From: Rotaria sordida
Lineage: Eukaryota > Rotifera > Eurotatoria > Philodinida > Philodinidae
Length of the DNA: 64,000 bases
Reading direction: 5' to 3'
NCBI GenBank assembly: GCA_905250125.1
Contig: CAJNOL010000069.1
Coordinates: forward strand, 1-64,000
This document shows positions 38,791 to 51,340 of this stretch, in pieces. The position numbers were made by a program, and so were the translations under genes. Each line of letters begins with the position of its first letter. The first letter of the stretch is position 1. The notes beneath the pieces are model-generated. The model was given only the letters and a program-made list of their open reading frames with translations. It ran no database searches and had not been told where the DNA came from.

Positions 38791-41700
38791 GTAAAATCCA
38801 ATCTGGTACTAATTAATTCATATTTTGTTAGTGTCAAAAGACTATCCGAAAGAAAAGTGATGGCTCTATGAGTCAATGGTATGAGTGTGAAACTTTATTT
38901 ATTCACTTTCTTTCATATTGATTTATTTTATTTATCAACAACAAAACAATATGGACTATAAATGGAGATTACAGATCTTTTCTGTCAAACATAAATAAAA
39001 ACAAGAATGTTTTTGTAGAAATATAGCTAATCAGTTCTCCGTCTGGCTCGTACTTATCTTGATCCAAAAGTATATTCTAGTAAATTATTTTCTGCATGTA
39101 TAATGGAGAATGAAGGTTTTTGTTTGGTACGAGATCAAAAAATATATATTCTATTAATTAAATACGAGCTAATAGTCTTATTTTTGTCATTTACAAGAAT
39201 GGAATACAGGTCAACGAGTACAAAATACACGTAATTTAACATTCAAAGGTATACATGTACAGATTTTAAAAAATGCATTAAATTGAAAAAGTCAAGATTT
39301 TTAAAATAACAATACTAATATTTGATATAACAAGACTAGCAATTATTGCTCGTACACTTGAGATTGCATGTCAAACCTTAGATGCTACAACATTAAACAA
39401 AAAACAATGGACAAATACTAATTGCTGAAAATTCAGCCGTCGCAACCTTGCTGTTAGATGAAATAATTATCAGAATTGAATCAACTCGTTGAATAACACA
39501 TGCCATTGCTTGTCTGATAAGTAAAGAAAAATAAAATATTCTATCCATCAATTGCCAGCAAAAGAAGCAACCGATATCGTAATCAACGCTACGAAGGGTT
39601 TCATACAAGGAAAAAAAGATGTCTACATATTTTACAGCTGAAATTTAGTAAACAATAATTATAATTATCTTTGTTTGTATTTTTCAGAAAAAAAGCCTAA
39701 AATGAAAATTCACTGACTTCGTATTTTAATCATTTGTCTTTTCTTTTCAAAGATGAATTCAATTCAACATACTCTACTCAAATGATTATCATTCGTGTAA
39801 AAATACATTACTATATGTATTTACAATTCCATCCATTGTTTAGTGTTATTTCGAAACCTATGAAAGTACAGCCTAAATTTAAGGTTTCTTCAATATCATG
39901 AGAACTTCTTGTACATACTAAAACACTAATTCAATAAAGAACAAATAAACTAATAATCGAACAATATACTACATGTGTTTGTTTTTTGTACAAAAAGAAA
40001 AGAAAGTTTTCTTTTTATTCGACAACTATCGATATCTTCCCATAATTGTAATTTGATAACTTGATTTCTTTCTTTTCTTTGTTCAATCAATAAATTCATT
40101 GTTTTGTTTTGTACATTATATTTTGAGCTAACAAAACCAAATTCCACAAAGAGATAACTGTTCACAAACAATAGATAGGTCAATCATAATGATTACATGT
40201 TTATCATTAGACTATCATTTATTTTTCTTTTGTATATGAGGCTCAAGAAAAAAACAAAAAGAAGCTTGAATCTATTACACTCATGTTCTAATCTTTTTTC
40301 TCTCTCAATTTACGATAATGTGTATTTTTAATTTCTTTGTTCAATTCATCGATCTATGTATCATCAACAATTATCAATTCATTAGAAATTACATTTTTTT
40401 TTTTGGTTTTCATTAATCATCGATCATGTTATTTTCATTCGATGACGGTAAGTTAGATTTTATTGTACTCAATTCTAGATTTAAAAATCCACAATGTAAA
40501 ACAAAAACAAAAACACATTTTTCCTATTGCTTCTATCAAAGTTGACACACAAAACGAATGTATACTAGAGATTTTATTATAAATAAATGATGACAGCCAG
40601 TATACTTGAATAGATCGCTCACTATTAATATATCAAAAGATGCTTTTCTTCTCGACAGACTACAATCAATTTATGTCTTATAGAACATAGTATACTATTA
40701 TATAGATATTAATAATAATCAATAATTAAGCAAGCACCTATACATCTAGATCTCGTTCGTTGTCTTTACATTGATTGACGTTTATCCCATTTATTGTTTT
40801 TTGACGTTTTTTCTTATGACATATTATGGTTTACAGTATGACATCAACAACAAAAAATAACAAACAACGCCCGCTGTTATACAAACTAATGTACCATAGA
40901 ATACTTGCCATTCTGATTCTGCGTGTTTTTCTTTTTCAGGCTTCTTAGTTTTGTACTGATAAATTACCATCCTCATTCTATCCTTTTTGTAGCTTAGAAT
41001 TGTCTTTCTAATAGATATATGCGGTAAGTGATCTGAGAAAAACTACATTACAAAAGAGACTACGGTAAGCGCCTCTTACAATGATTAAATGTGATAATGA
41101 CAACATATTCAAATATACTCCACCTTTCACAATAGACAAAAATATCTAATACTTCAAATGTCAAATCCGACATTGATAATTTTCAAAGGACACACGCACA
41201 TAAATACACATATATGTAAAGATGTGACGACTTCACGTATCTTCTTTTCGTTACGTTTAATTATATAGATACCTTTGAAAAGAGAAAATGCGCGCTAGAC
41301 TTTACGATAAGATACTAATCGATTGAGATCTTCGTTTATCTTCTTTCTATGGCTGAATCGTCGAACAAGCATTTCGTGAGTGTTGTCAAATTTCAAATAT
41401 TTGATGAAAGTGAGTTAGAAATAAGAAACGAGCAAACCTATCAATAAATAACATTAGCTTAATGCACTACTATGGTAATAAATCAATTATTCTTCTTTTA
41501 GTCTAATCTTTCTTTATCAGTAATTTATCAATTCACACTTTTCAATAGTATCTTTACATATTTATTCACTTACTTACTTCTTAACCTTCAATATAAATTG
41601 ATCGATCCTTTTTTTTGGTCATATATCTTTTTTCTCCTGTTTCTTATTGGATGTCATCAAGAAAGATCATAATAGCCTTGATGTAAAGCAACAATTGTAT

Positions 41701-42010
41701 ACATACGTCAGAAGTAATATGTGGAGCTTACAATAGAAAGAAATTCTATAGATCGTTAAGATCAAATAAAAAAATATATTGTAACATATTATTGTGCATC
41801 AATCGAGTGATGAAATAAAAGACAAGCAAAAAGAAAAGAAACCAACTACCCCTTGCTCGTTCCTGTTTTTCTCTTCGTAATAATTACGACTATCAGTACG
41901 TACCTTCGCACATGCCAAGTATTGTGTTTTTTTTTTGTCTTTCGTTACAAAATATCGTCACGTGCAATACTTCTTTCGTCTAACTTGACATCGACTCTTC
42001 GTTTAATAAT
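38791..42010. other. Intergenic region before the ninjurin gene
   Basis: About 3.2 kb of AT-rich sequence without a recognised exon, RNA gene or long repeat. The last part should contain a promoter for the first candidate exon at 42011. Confidence 0.4.
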
Positions 42011-45000
42011 ATGAATAACGAAACAATAGTTGACGAGGATCATGAGAGTCAAGTCTCATCCTCAGCATTACTACCCACCAATCAACATGCATCTCGTTCC
42101 GAACTTGTGACAAAAATTTATTATCCTGATACATTATATCCCGACAATTATTCATTCTTTGCAGATCGAGGCAACACACCATTATCAAAAGCAAAATTCT
42201 CGTTACCCATGGACACAACTATTCAATATCCAACTAAAATTGTCGATCAAACAGATGCTCCAATAGCAATATCGACTATTTCTAAACAGACAACAACTGA
42301 AGTTGAGACTATTGATCAACCAAGAAAATATTCCGTAAGTAATACTTGTTTATTTGACTATCTAAATATATTTTGTTGTCAACATTGATATTGGGTTTTT
42401 TTTTGCGGTTCTCTTTTTCTTTCTTTCATCGGTATATATATTAAAAAAAGAAAGTACTGTTTTCGACATTAACTTGTCGATGATAAAGAGAAGAATGCTA
42501 CAACTCAATCATGCTGGCATGCATCAAAGTCATTAGACAAGTCTATGCCAGCTGCGGTTAAAGGACAGAAATATGTAAAAAAAAATGCATTATCTTGAGT
42601 ACCTATCCATTTCAATAGAAATCTTATCTTAAATTTACATTTAGTTTATTTTTGTCATAAAAAAAAACCAAAATATATACTAAACGCAGTTACAGGGTAT
42701 TTATAACTATTCTTTTTTGCTTTTTATTCTAATTATTGTTGTCTAATTTCAAAGTCTTTTATTTAAAGATAACTAAAACAGAGCAGTTCGTTGTTTATTT
42801 ATATAAATAGACTAATATATCTCGTTTGTTGTTATTTTCAATCATCCATAGCAGTAGAATATAATGTCAATAAGAGAATAAAAAAAAATCTGAGAATAAT
42901 AAATACATAAGAGCAGCTACTGTGAGTTACAATGATGACGTCTAGGTATTCTTTCTTTTTGTTGTCATTTAACGAACATTTCTCTTTTCGTGACTTGATT
43001 TTAGTATATATGAAAGCAAAGAAAGAGAAACGAGATTAAATACAACAAAAAAACACGAAAGAAAAAAAGAGAGAAAGTAAAAATAAGTAGATAGCGAATG
43101 CGTATTTCTCTGAAGCGCAACAACATGTATTCGAAGCGTATGTTTTGCATGTATGTTGTCCTTACACTTTAAAAGATATTTTATTTTCTCTATACTGTCT
43201 TAATGCTGTCTACTCGATTTCACATACGCACACATACGAAAAAATCAGAACCACAGATGTACGACTCGTATTTTTTTTTCTTTTTTCCTGTCGATTGTCC
43301 TTCACAAAAAGCGCATATTTACACATTTTTTTCTTTTGGCCCGTAGTATTTTCTTGTAAGATTGATGCTGTTTTCTCCTGTATGTTTTCTCTGTCAGTAT
43401 TACACCGGCATGCATATTTTGTGATCGATCACAAAAAGGGTAATCGAGCTAGTAAGAAAAAGAGACGATTATTGATGCTTCTCCTAACATAGAAATTATT
43501 ATCACAATGCCAGTTGTTGTTTGTGGTTTCTTTTTGTTTTTTCTTTCTTTATTTTTATTATTATTTTTGTTATATTTGCTTACATAGGCAGCGATAAAAG
43601 TAAAAAATAGTTAAGGCCGACGAAAAAAAAACTGTTATTAATAATATTTTTAGTAATTTATCGATCGAATATATAGATAATACTTATTACGACGATTTTC
43701 CTCGTCGATACGCTTCATCTGTATAGTGAAAAGAGAAAGTAAAAATGTCGGTAGACGATCAACAAGGCATCGAATTAGCACAGGTGAGTATTGCTCTTAC
43801 TTTTTTTTTCTATCTATATACATCGTTGTCTTTTGTAATATAATACATGTGAGTTTATTTTATTTGATTCATTATATTTCTTTATAGTCTCCAATGATTG
43901 ATCGAGAACGTGGTGAATCCGAACCTGAAAAGCGTCGATTTGATGTTAAACGTTATGTACCAGCAGCATTACGTCCTCAAGACAAATCAGTAAGAATTAA
44001 TATTTAAGTTGTTATTATTTCGAATAATTAAAATTTACGTTTCTTCTTTAGCAACCACCTGGTATCTTATTAGATCCTCGATTTTATTCAATGAAAAAGA
44101 CAGCTATGACTATCATGTGTCTATTAGTAAGTGAGAAAGCAAATTAGTAGTGATTAGTTTTTCAATTCTCTTAAAGAAGTTTACTTTTTGTACTTTGACA
44201 AGCATTATATTGTATAAATTTCTGAATAATTGTGATGTAGTGAAAAAAAATTTTAAAAAAATGTATTTTTGATTTTTTTTCTGTAGTGTTGAGCACCTAC
44301 CTCAAACCCAAATAGGGATTTTAATAGCCCATGAAATTTTCTATCTAATGTATTCTATATTAGATATTTTTTTAATAATGCCATTTTAAAGAGCACAGAA
44401 TTCTGTGTAAAATGAGAGATCGCTGCATTTTCTACGACCTTGTCTTAAAAAGTTAAAAGCATCACAATAAACGAAATTTATCAAAAAATCAACTAGAAAA
44501 CGCCTTGGTTTTTTTTTTGGTTTTTGTGATACTTTTAACTTTTTAGGGGAAAGCCATAGAAAATGTAGTAACTCCTTATTTTGTGCTTTTTAAAATGATA
44601 TTGTTAAAAAATGTCTCCAATAAAATCTTCTGGGACCTTAAAAACTACCATGTCCAATTTTTTTACAAATCTTACTATCATATTTCATCTATGAAATCTT
44701 GCTATAGAATGTATTCGATAGTAAATTCCATTGATTATTAAAATCACTATCTGGATTTGAGCTAGGTGCTTAATATTATAGCAAAAAAAAAAGTGTTTTG
44801 TTAAACTCTTTTCACTACCTTATATATAGAACGAAAATATTTAATTGAATAACCATAGTATTTGTTAGACTATTGAGACATGTATTTCATGTTGATCACG
44901 ATCTTGCTATTAGTAATAGTTATTCATCTAGTTTGTTTGTCATCTGTTGAATATGAAACAGTTGGATTTTTTATATCTAGTAATATTTATATTTATGTTA

Positions 45001-47311
45001 TTTATCGTAGTACTTCTAAAAGCAAGTATAGATGATCGTATACTATTGAATTACTTTATGATTAACTAATATATCCAAATAATGACATTTGTATTGTACT
45101 AATGACTTTCTTTTCATAGTTATGATCTTACGATTTTCTAAATACATACAATTTTTATTTTCGAAAATCAGCAAAAGTAAATTTTTATATGTCGACTAGT
45201 TTTATATTCGACTATAACATATTTTTAATATTCGAAATACATACATGTCAAAAATGCTAAATGATAAATTGATTAGAGAAAATATTTCGCAGTCAATTAG
45301 CTTTAACATAACCGCAATATTTTGCGGTTTTCTGTTGAAATACCATAGATATACATGGAATAGATTCCACTGTCATAGCTTCATAGATAAGAAAATCTCA
45401 AGGTTGTGAATGTTTTTTTTTGCATTATTAAGCCGTTTCCTCTTTCACCCAACGCATGAGTCACGATTCAAGTCAATCACTTGTTCCCAGCATCTGAGTA
45501 TCATTTCGAACTGGGAAAAAAAACTTGCTGAGATTGTGAGAATGTGACGAGTGCACATCTGAAATTTGTTTTTCAAAACTCGACCGCATTGAGGAGATAT
45601 AAATATGTAGAAAGCGATAATTAACAGCTGATAGTTTCCTTATGTGGAAATGTATGATTCAATTTAAAGCAACTATTGATATCTTAGAAGTTATATGCAT
45701 ATATATTTTAATTATCGTCTTTTGTAACGTAAATGCATCCATGAAGGAATCTGGAGGAGTCGAGGAAATCTGACCATGACAACTAAGCGACTGAAAAGCA
45801 AAACGTCGACAAGTACACTTTGTACAGTCAGTCGACTTTTCTACTTGAGCTTCGCTCGAGTAGCAGTCTAGTTCAACTTTACAATTTGTTTCTTCAGAAA
45901 TATGTAACTCACCACTAAAGGCAAGGGAAAGGAGGGGGCGGCATAGAAGGGACATAGTGTAGACCAGTGTCAAAACCAGGATGGGTGTTACGCCCTACGT
46001 GCTTCCTATCAGCTACGCCCTTGTGTTTCTTGTTGTATAAGGTAACATGGCTAACAAATTGAAAGAAAAAAATAAAGCCAAACAAACGTGATTATCTTTT
46101 TTCTCTTTCTTAGATTATCATCATGAGCAACAGTGTGCAACTAAAACATGTTCTTAAAGAAGGTCGTACACATGCATTTTATGGTACTCAAGTAACACTT
46201 GGCATTGTTTCGGTTCTCATGTGTGCTTCGATTGGTAAGTTTTCTTAATAGAGAAAGTGCTTTGTTTTTTTTTCGGAAGTTAAACTGTGTTATTCTACAC
46301 TCGTGCCTGTCCTATTTTCGATATCTGTAATTTATCTTGTGAGTTCGATAGTATATGTTTTTTTTTCTCTCCATTTTTCTTGTAAAAAAAAGAAATAGTC
46401 GTTGTTACAAAACTTACCTTCCCCGATTCTAGGCCTTGTTCAATTGTATTTGTTTTTGTTTACACGGCTCGATCATCTACCATCATCACCATTAATGGCA
46501 AAATTGACATATTATGATACAGTTCTTCTTTTACTTCCAGTTATTTTAACTATTCTTTTATTCATATTTGATATTATCTTTCTAATTATTATGTTTCAGT
46601 TTTAATCATCACTTATGAAATTTTCTCTGTTTTTTATATACCTTTTATTAGTTTTCTAACCGTTTGTTATGTAAATAATTCTAATTGAAAATAGCGTTTA
46701 TTAGTTATTGTGTATTTTATTGTTTGAGTTCTGATTAATGTTTTTTTCCTTATGTTCTAGGTGTGATTCTGATGTATGTGATGCGAATCGACTTGAATGA
46801 TCAGTACAAACAGCATAAACTCGATTATATAGACAATTGTGTCATTTGTCTTTTATTTATTCTTGCCATCTTTAATATTTTTATTGCTGCGTGTAGTTAG
46901 TCTAATTATGTTATCCCCTTCTTTTTTCTTTTTTACTTTTTCTGCGTTATCGTTCATTTTTTTGCACTATCTGTATTTGTGAACAATCTTATAGAGGATT
47001 TTAGAATGTTTCTTTTCTTTTTAATGTGTGCACACTTAAAATATGATTTCTCCTTTTTTTTTCATGGTTTATGTTTAGGCACGATATAAACAAATTTTAA
47101 CGAAAGAAAAAAAAACAACAAACATTATGAGTGTTATATTTGCTTGTTTTGTTTTATTCTTGCAGGTTTTTATCTTATGTATATGTTAACAATCAATGAT
47201 CAAAACACATACAAACAACGTAAAATTGATTTTTTACAAAATCTTGGCTTAATTTTTCTTTTCTCATTATTCATTCTCAATATTATTTATACAATTTTTC
47301 ATGCTATTTAA
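42011..47311 (+). CDS. Ninjurin with alternative first and last exons
   Basis: Ninjurins are small membrane proteins of the cell surface; NINJ1 clusters to rupture the plasma membrane during lytic death. Core exons are 43888-43989, 44052-44126 and 46114-46234. Two candidate first exons, 42011-42334 (108 codons, acidic and Ser/Thr-rich) and 43745-43783 (13 codons), both end in phase 0 with strong donors. Three candidate last exons, A 46433-46605, B 46761-46900 and C 47166-47311, all start in phase 1 and end with a stop. The core has FYSMKKTAMTIMCLLIIIMS, NSVQLKHVLKEG and AFYGTQVTLGIVSVLMC, matching the amphipathic helices and first half of helix 3 in NINJ1, including the paired lysines. With the short first exon the products have 169, 158 or 160 residues. 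B is most like NINJ1 (DLNDQYKQHKLDYIDN). No AATAAA is seen between A, B and C; several follow C. Confidence 0.85.
44237..44819. repeat. Near-complete palindrome in the ninjurin intron
   Basis: Arms of about 250 bases meet near 44500. The left arm starts GTAGTGAAAA (44237) and the right ends TTTTCACTAC (44819). Inner matches include TGAGCACCTACCTCAAA against the reverse complement of TTTGAGCTAGGTGCTTA, and TTAAAAAGTTAAAAG against CTTTTAACTTTTTA. The 583-base block lies in a 2.0 kb intron (44127-46113). The remaining intron, 44820-46113, shows nothing I recognise except a short hairpin near 45845. Confidence 0.75.
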
Positions 47312-47844
47312 TTATAATTCTAAAATATGCGCATTTCTATATACGTAAAATATATACAACTATGAATATCATGTGTGGGACAGTTTTAAAGAGAAAAGAA
47401 GTTTATTGTTGTAACTTCTATTTTTTTTTTTTTTTGTAAGGAAAAATGCCTCTATTTAACCGGTTATTTCTTATATCAGTTAGTCATATCTCCATTCATG
47501 TTTGTTGTGAAATATCTGTTTGTAGTATAGCTTTAAATATTTTAATACCGAATGGATGTTATGTTTAAGTAGTTTTTTTTTTTAGAAATACAATCAATAT
47601 AATTCTATAAGGTTTTTTTAAATAAATCATCTAAAGATATTTAGATGAAAAATAAATCATTTCAATAATGTTTTGTTTTTTTTTGTAGAAGTTTTAGTTA
47701 TTCTCTAATAAATTATATGATACCGTTGAAGAAAAAGATCCAAAGAAAAAGAATAAATATGTCAATGTTATGAAGTGTTTGATAAAGATTAATAGTTGTT
47801 GAAATAAATACATCAATAATGAAACAGTACGGCTTAAGCAAGCG
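47312..47844. other. Ninjurin 3' region
   Basis: Follows the stop of last exon C. Several AATAAA strings lie between about 47620 and 47810 and are likely poly(A) signals for the ninjurin transcripts. No gene is seen. Confidence 0.45.
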
Positions 47845-48413
47845 CAGGGTTCCCGATTGGGGGGGGGGGGGGGGGGGGTGAGATGTTAAGATGTAGGCAA
47901 ACTCAATACCAGCAAAACAACATTAATCAATAAAATAAATTCTCCTTTTATATCATGAGAAGAACAATAACAACAACGAATAATCTAGTCAAACGAGCGA
48001 AAAACAATAGAACAAGAGAGAGAAAAAAAGAATAGAGAACGAAAAAGAAACAAATAGAAAATGAGCAGATGATAATATACAGGTAACGACACACAGTGCC
48101 GTTACCGGGGGGAGGGGGCAGGGAGGAGCTTTCCCCTCCAAAATTTCAGACTTTCTGCCATAATTTTTTATAACACTTTCTGCAACAATTTTAAAGTGCA
48201 GTTCAGCAGAAAGCTTTTGCATTCGCTGGAATAAAATTAAACCAAAGGTGGTGCTTTCTGCCAAACTTCTTGCAGAAAGTCGATTATTTCTGCCAAATCT
48301 CTTACAGAAAGAAGACTTTTTTTTGCAAAAATATCGACTTACTGCGAAAAAATTATAGACTTTCTGCCAAATTTTTAGCTCCCCCCCACTCCCAAAAACA
48401 ATTGGGAACCCTG
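47845..48413. mobile_element. hAT-like non-autonomous DNA element
   Basis: Terminal inverted repeats begin CAGGGTTCCCGATTG (47845) and end with the reverse complement CAATTGGGAACCCTG (48413), with one mismatch. The CAGGG start is typical of hAT elements. Flanking 8-mers AGCAAGCG and CGCAAGTG agree at six of eight positions, as expected for an aged hAT target duplication. A run of 20 G lies just inside the left end, mirrored by a C-rich stretch near the right end. The interior is built of degenerate repeats around CTTTCTGCCAAA. No transposase is encoded. Confidence 0.7.
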
Positions 48414-51340
48414 CGCAAGTGTAACGCGATGACGTCTTTTCCACAGTATTTTTAGTCTTTCTCAGCAACTAGAGTACTTAGAGAACTTATTGTTTCGCCA
48501 AAAGATATGTCTTGGTACTCCCCTCAATCTCCAAAACATTGAGTTCATTTGGCTTATTCGTTTGAAAATTATAGTACAAATATGTAGCGTAACGCGATGA
48601 CGAAAGAAGGGGCAAAAAGTTGAGGATGATACATTTGTTGTTTATTTTTCTGCGAATGTGCTCTGTATAGGAAAAAAACGATCTGTAGTAAACTGATAGC
48701 CGACAGTTTGGGGCATGAAACGGAAAAGAAAAATTATCGATATATACAATTTATTGACATGAGATTTCGTTGTGGTTAACGTAACACGATGACGAAAATC
48801 AGTACTCAGAACTTCCCTATTTGCTATCTTATCTTCTCAATAATCAGTAAATATCATTGGAACCACTTTTCGTCCGTAGAATAAAAGAGTTTTCATTCGC
48901 TTTGTATTAGGATCTATAAGACAATAATAGCGATTTTTGAACTTAATATTTTCGTCCAGGTTGACGCGTTACGCGCTCAAGCCAGGTAGTAATACATGAT
49001 AGGAGGATTGTTCGAAATAGACTACCTGGCTCCACATGACCCAAAGAGACTTTCCCAAAGGGAAAAAAACAAGACTTCAGTAGTCCGAAGTATGGTGAAC
49101 TACCGTACTTCATTCGTACCTCGGAGTACAGAAGTCTCGCTTTTTTCCCATTGAATTTTTCTCACTGGTCGAGTGGACTTAAATATCTCTCGAGTGACCT
49201 CGCTCGAACGTTAATTGTTCCTTCAAGAGAGATCAGTGTTTGTTGTAACTGATAATGATCAAGAATTTTTATTATACGAGCATTTTGTAAGTATCAATTG
49301 AGTAATAAATAAACAAGAAGTGGTTTTTCAGTTGAATGATATTGCTCATCCACATACAAGACTAACCAAAGTATACATTGTATGCAGTGGTATGAGTGTT
49401 ATTGAAATGAAGCAATATCTTACTAATAGACTAGCATTAACAATATAAGATACAATAAGTAATTTATCTGAATCTTTGTAATTGATCAGACAATAATTTA
49501 CTCATGAAAAGTTCTTGTTGATGAATGATAATCTTCAAGAAGTTGGAGTATCAGCAAGTACATATTGTTTTTTCAATGTAATAAGCAATTGCATCTATCT
49601 CTCATATAGCTTTTACAAGTACTAGAATTGTCTGATCTTATAAACACATGATGACGATGATGATAAACTTTTTACAATGTTTTGATAAATTACTGAAGTA
49701 ATCGTTCAGTTTCATCGTGTACAAATACTTTTCGTCAAAAGAAAAACATTCATAATCAATGTCAGTCCAAGCTCTAATAGAGAAGGAACCAGATCGAGTC
49801 AGCATGGTCAATGTTCGACCTGCAATAGGTCGAGTTTGACCATCAAAAAGGTATTTCGCTTTCAAGATCTGATGGATAGTGATATCATGATATCATTCGA
49901 ACATATAGAGAGAATCAAACCATATATGATTGACTTTGGTCTACTCAGTCCAAAAATTTGACGATGTTTTGCGATTTATTGCAGAATATTTATTAAGCTT
50001 GAGTGGTTTCCAAAGCCTAGAAAAATTTAGCACAACTTAAAATATATTGACAAAAGTTTTGATATCTAACATTAAATCACAGTCCACAAGTTTAGACTAG
50101 ACTGAAATCACTTTCTAATAAACAAATTCTAACGGCATGATTTATAAGTTAGAGCTTCTTTTCTTTGAAGATACGGTAGGATTTTGAATCCCAGCAAGTA
50201 AGCATTCATAAAAAGTGATACTTTTTTAGCATTAAACTACCGATAATCCTGGTCTAATAGTAATCTTTGTTCATTTAAACTATGCCATAGGCGTTAAAAT
50301 AACTAAACAATCACACAAAATGAAAGAAAGAGATTGCTTCTATCCGTCTATTTAAGTGCAATCAATTACTCACGTATTGCGCATGTCAAAGAAATCGTTC
50401 AATAAGTGAAATATCAATAAAAACATGAAAACTAAACATCATTCTGAAATTTAATAGATGTAATCGGTATGTGAACCATTGATTGGACTTAGAAGACGAA
50501 TAGAATCGATCTTTCTGATCATTTATCATCATTTCTTAACTATCTTAATGAACGAATATTACTATTGGAGTAGGATAACCACTATTTTATCGCGTAGAAT
50601 GTCCAACTGTTTTTATAGGCTTTTATTTTTCATAATTTAAAATTCCATCATACCTTCAAATAAAAGAAAGAATTATAAAACTCTATGGAAAATAGAACGT
50701 GAAATCTTTTGGAGAAAAAAATCGGTCAAATAGCATGCAAACTTAAAACGGTATAGACAAAATATTCAGACTGTTGTTTATTCTGCTGCATCCATTGACC
50801 AACATGGAATATTTATAATAAAAGTTAATTCGTACTGATTTATTATATTGGAAATATTATGCTTTGAAGCTTTTGAGAAATGACAAAATAATATGTATTT
50901 GTCATGTTTATATGGTTCGTTAAAAAGCATCTCTAAGTCATATAATGAGCTTCGGAAAAGAGAAAAGAATAAAAGTTAATTGCCACAGTTTCTTAACAAC
51001 ATTTATCTCTCGTTACTAAATAAAATTGGTGATCTTCATTTTTTTTTGCAATTCGGACTCTCGGAAGAGACGTTACATTAGAAATTGTTTATTCTTTCTG
51101 TTTTTTTTTAAAGACTTAAATGAGTTAGAAAGAGTTGCACATGCAAGATTTCATCGTTCTACCAATAGAGATGAATGAACTTGCTTGAAATGAATGTGAC
51201 TCATACGTTGAAAACAAGGAGAAAAACAAAAAAAGAACACACTATGGAAACCGATTAAGTAAACATAGATTATTTTATGTATATTACTTCTTGTCCGTAG
51301 ATTCAAATCTTAAAGAACGAAAACTCTGCTAACTATTACT
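48414..51340. other. Repeat-bearing intergenic region
   Basis: About 2.9 kb without a supported gene. It contains three copies of GTAACGCGATGACG or a one-base variant (48421, 48589, 48781) and two hairpins (48979-49031 and 49060-49149). A minus-strand open frame at 49638-49865 has ordinary amino-acid composition but no domain I know. A TAG at about 51298-51300 followed by a short leader precedes the TIR gene. Confidence 0.45.
49060..49149. repeat. Imperfect hairpin, 35-base arms
   Basis: The arms GGGAAAAAAACAAGACTTC onward and the reverse complement of the stretch ending CTTTTTTCCC pair at about 29 of 35 positions around a 20-base loop. Just upstream, AGCCAGGTAGT (about 48979) pairs exactly with ACTACCTGGCT (about 49021). 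Could be ends of small transposons or a structured RNA; nothing decides it. Confidence 0.55.

Noticed and set aside
45659..45973. Minus-strand frame of 104 codons with several cysteines in the ninjurin intron
   Set aside because: The cysteine spacing fits no family I know, the frame has no splice or leader context, and it lies in intronic sequence.
47989..48468. 159-codon minus-strand frame
   Set aside because: It lies almost wholly within the non-autonomous hAT-like element, is built of its internal repeats and runs past its end.
49638..49865. 75-codon minus-strand frame with ordinary composition
   Set aside because: It may be a relic exon, but no neighbouring exons, domain or start context could be found, so it is not called.
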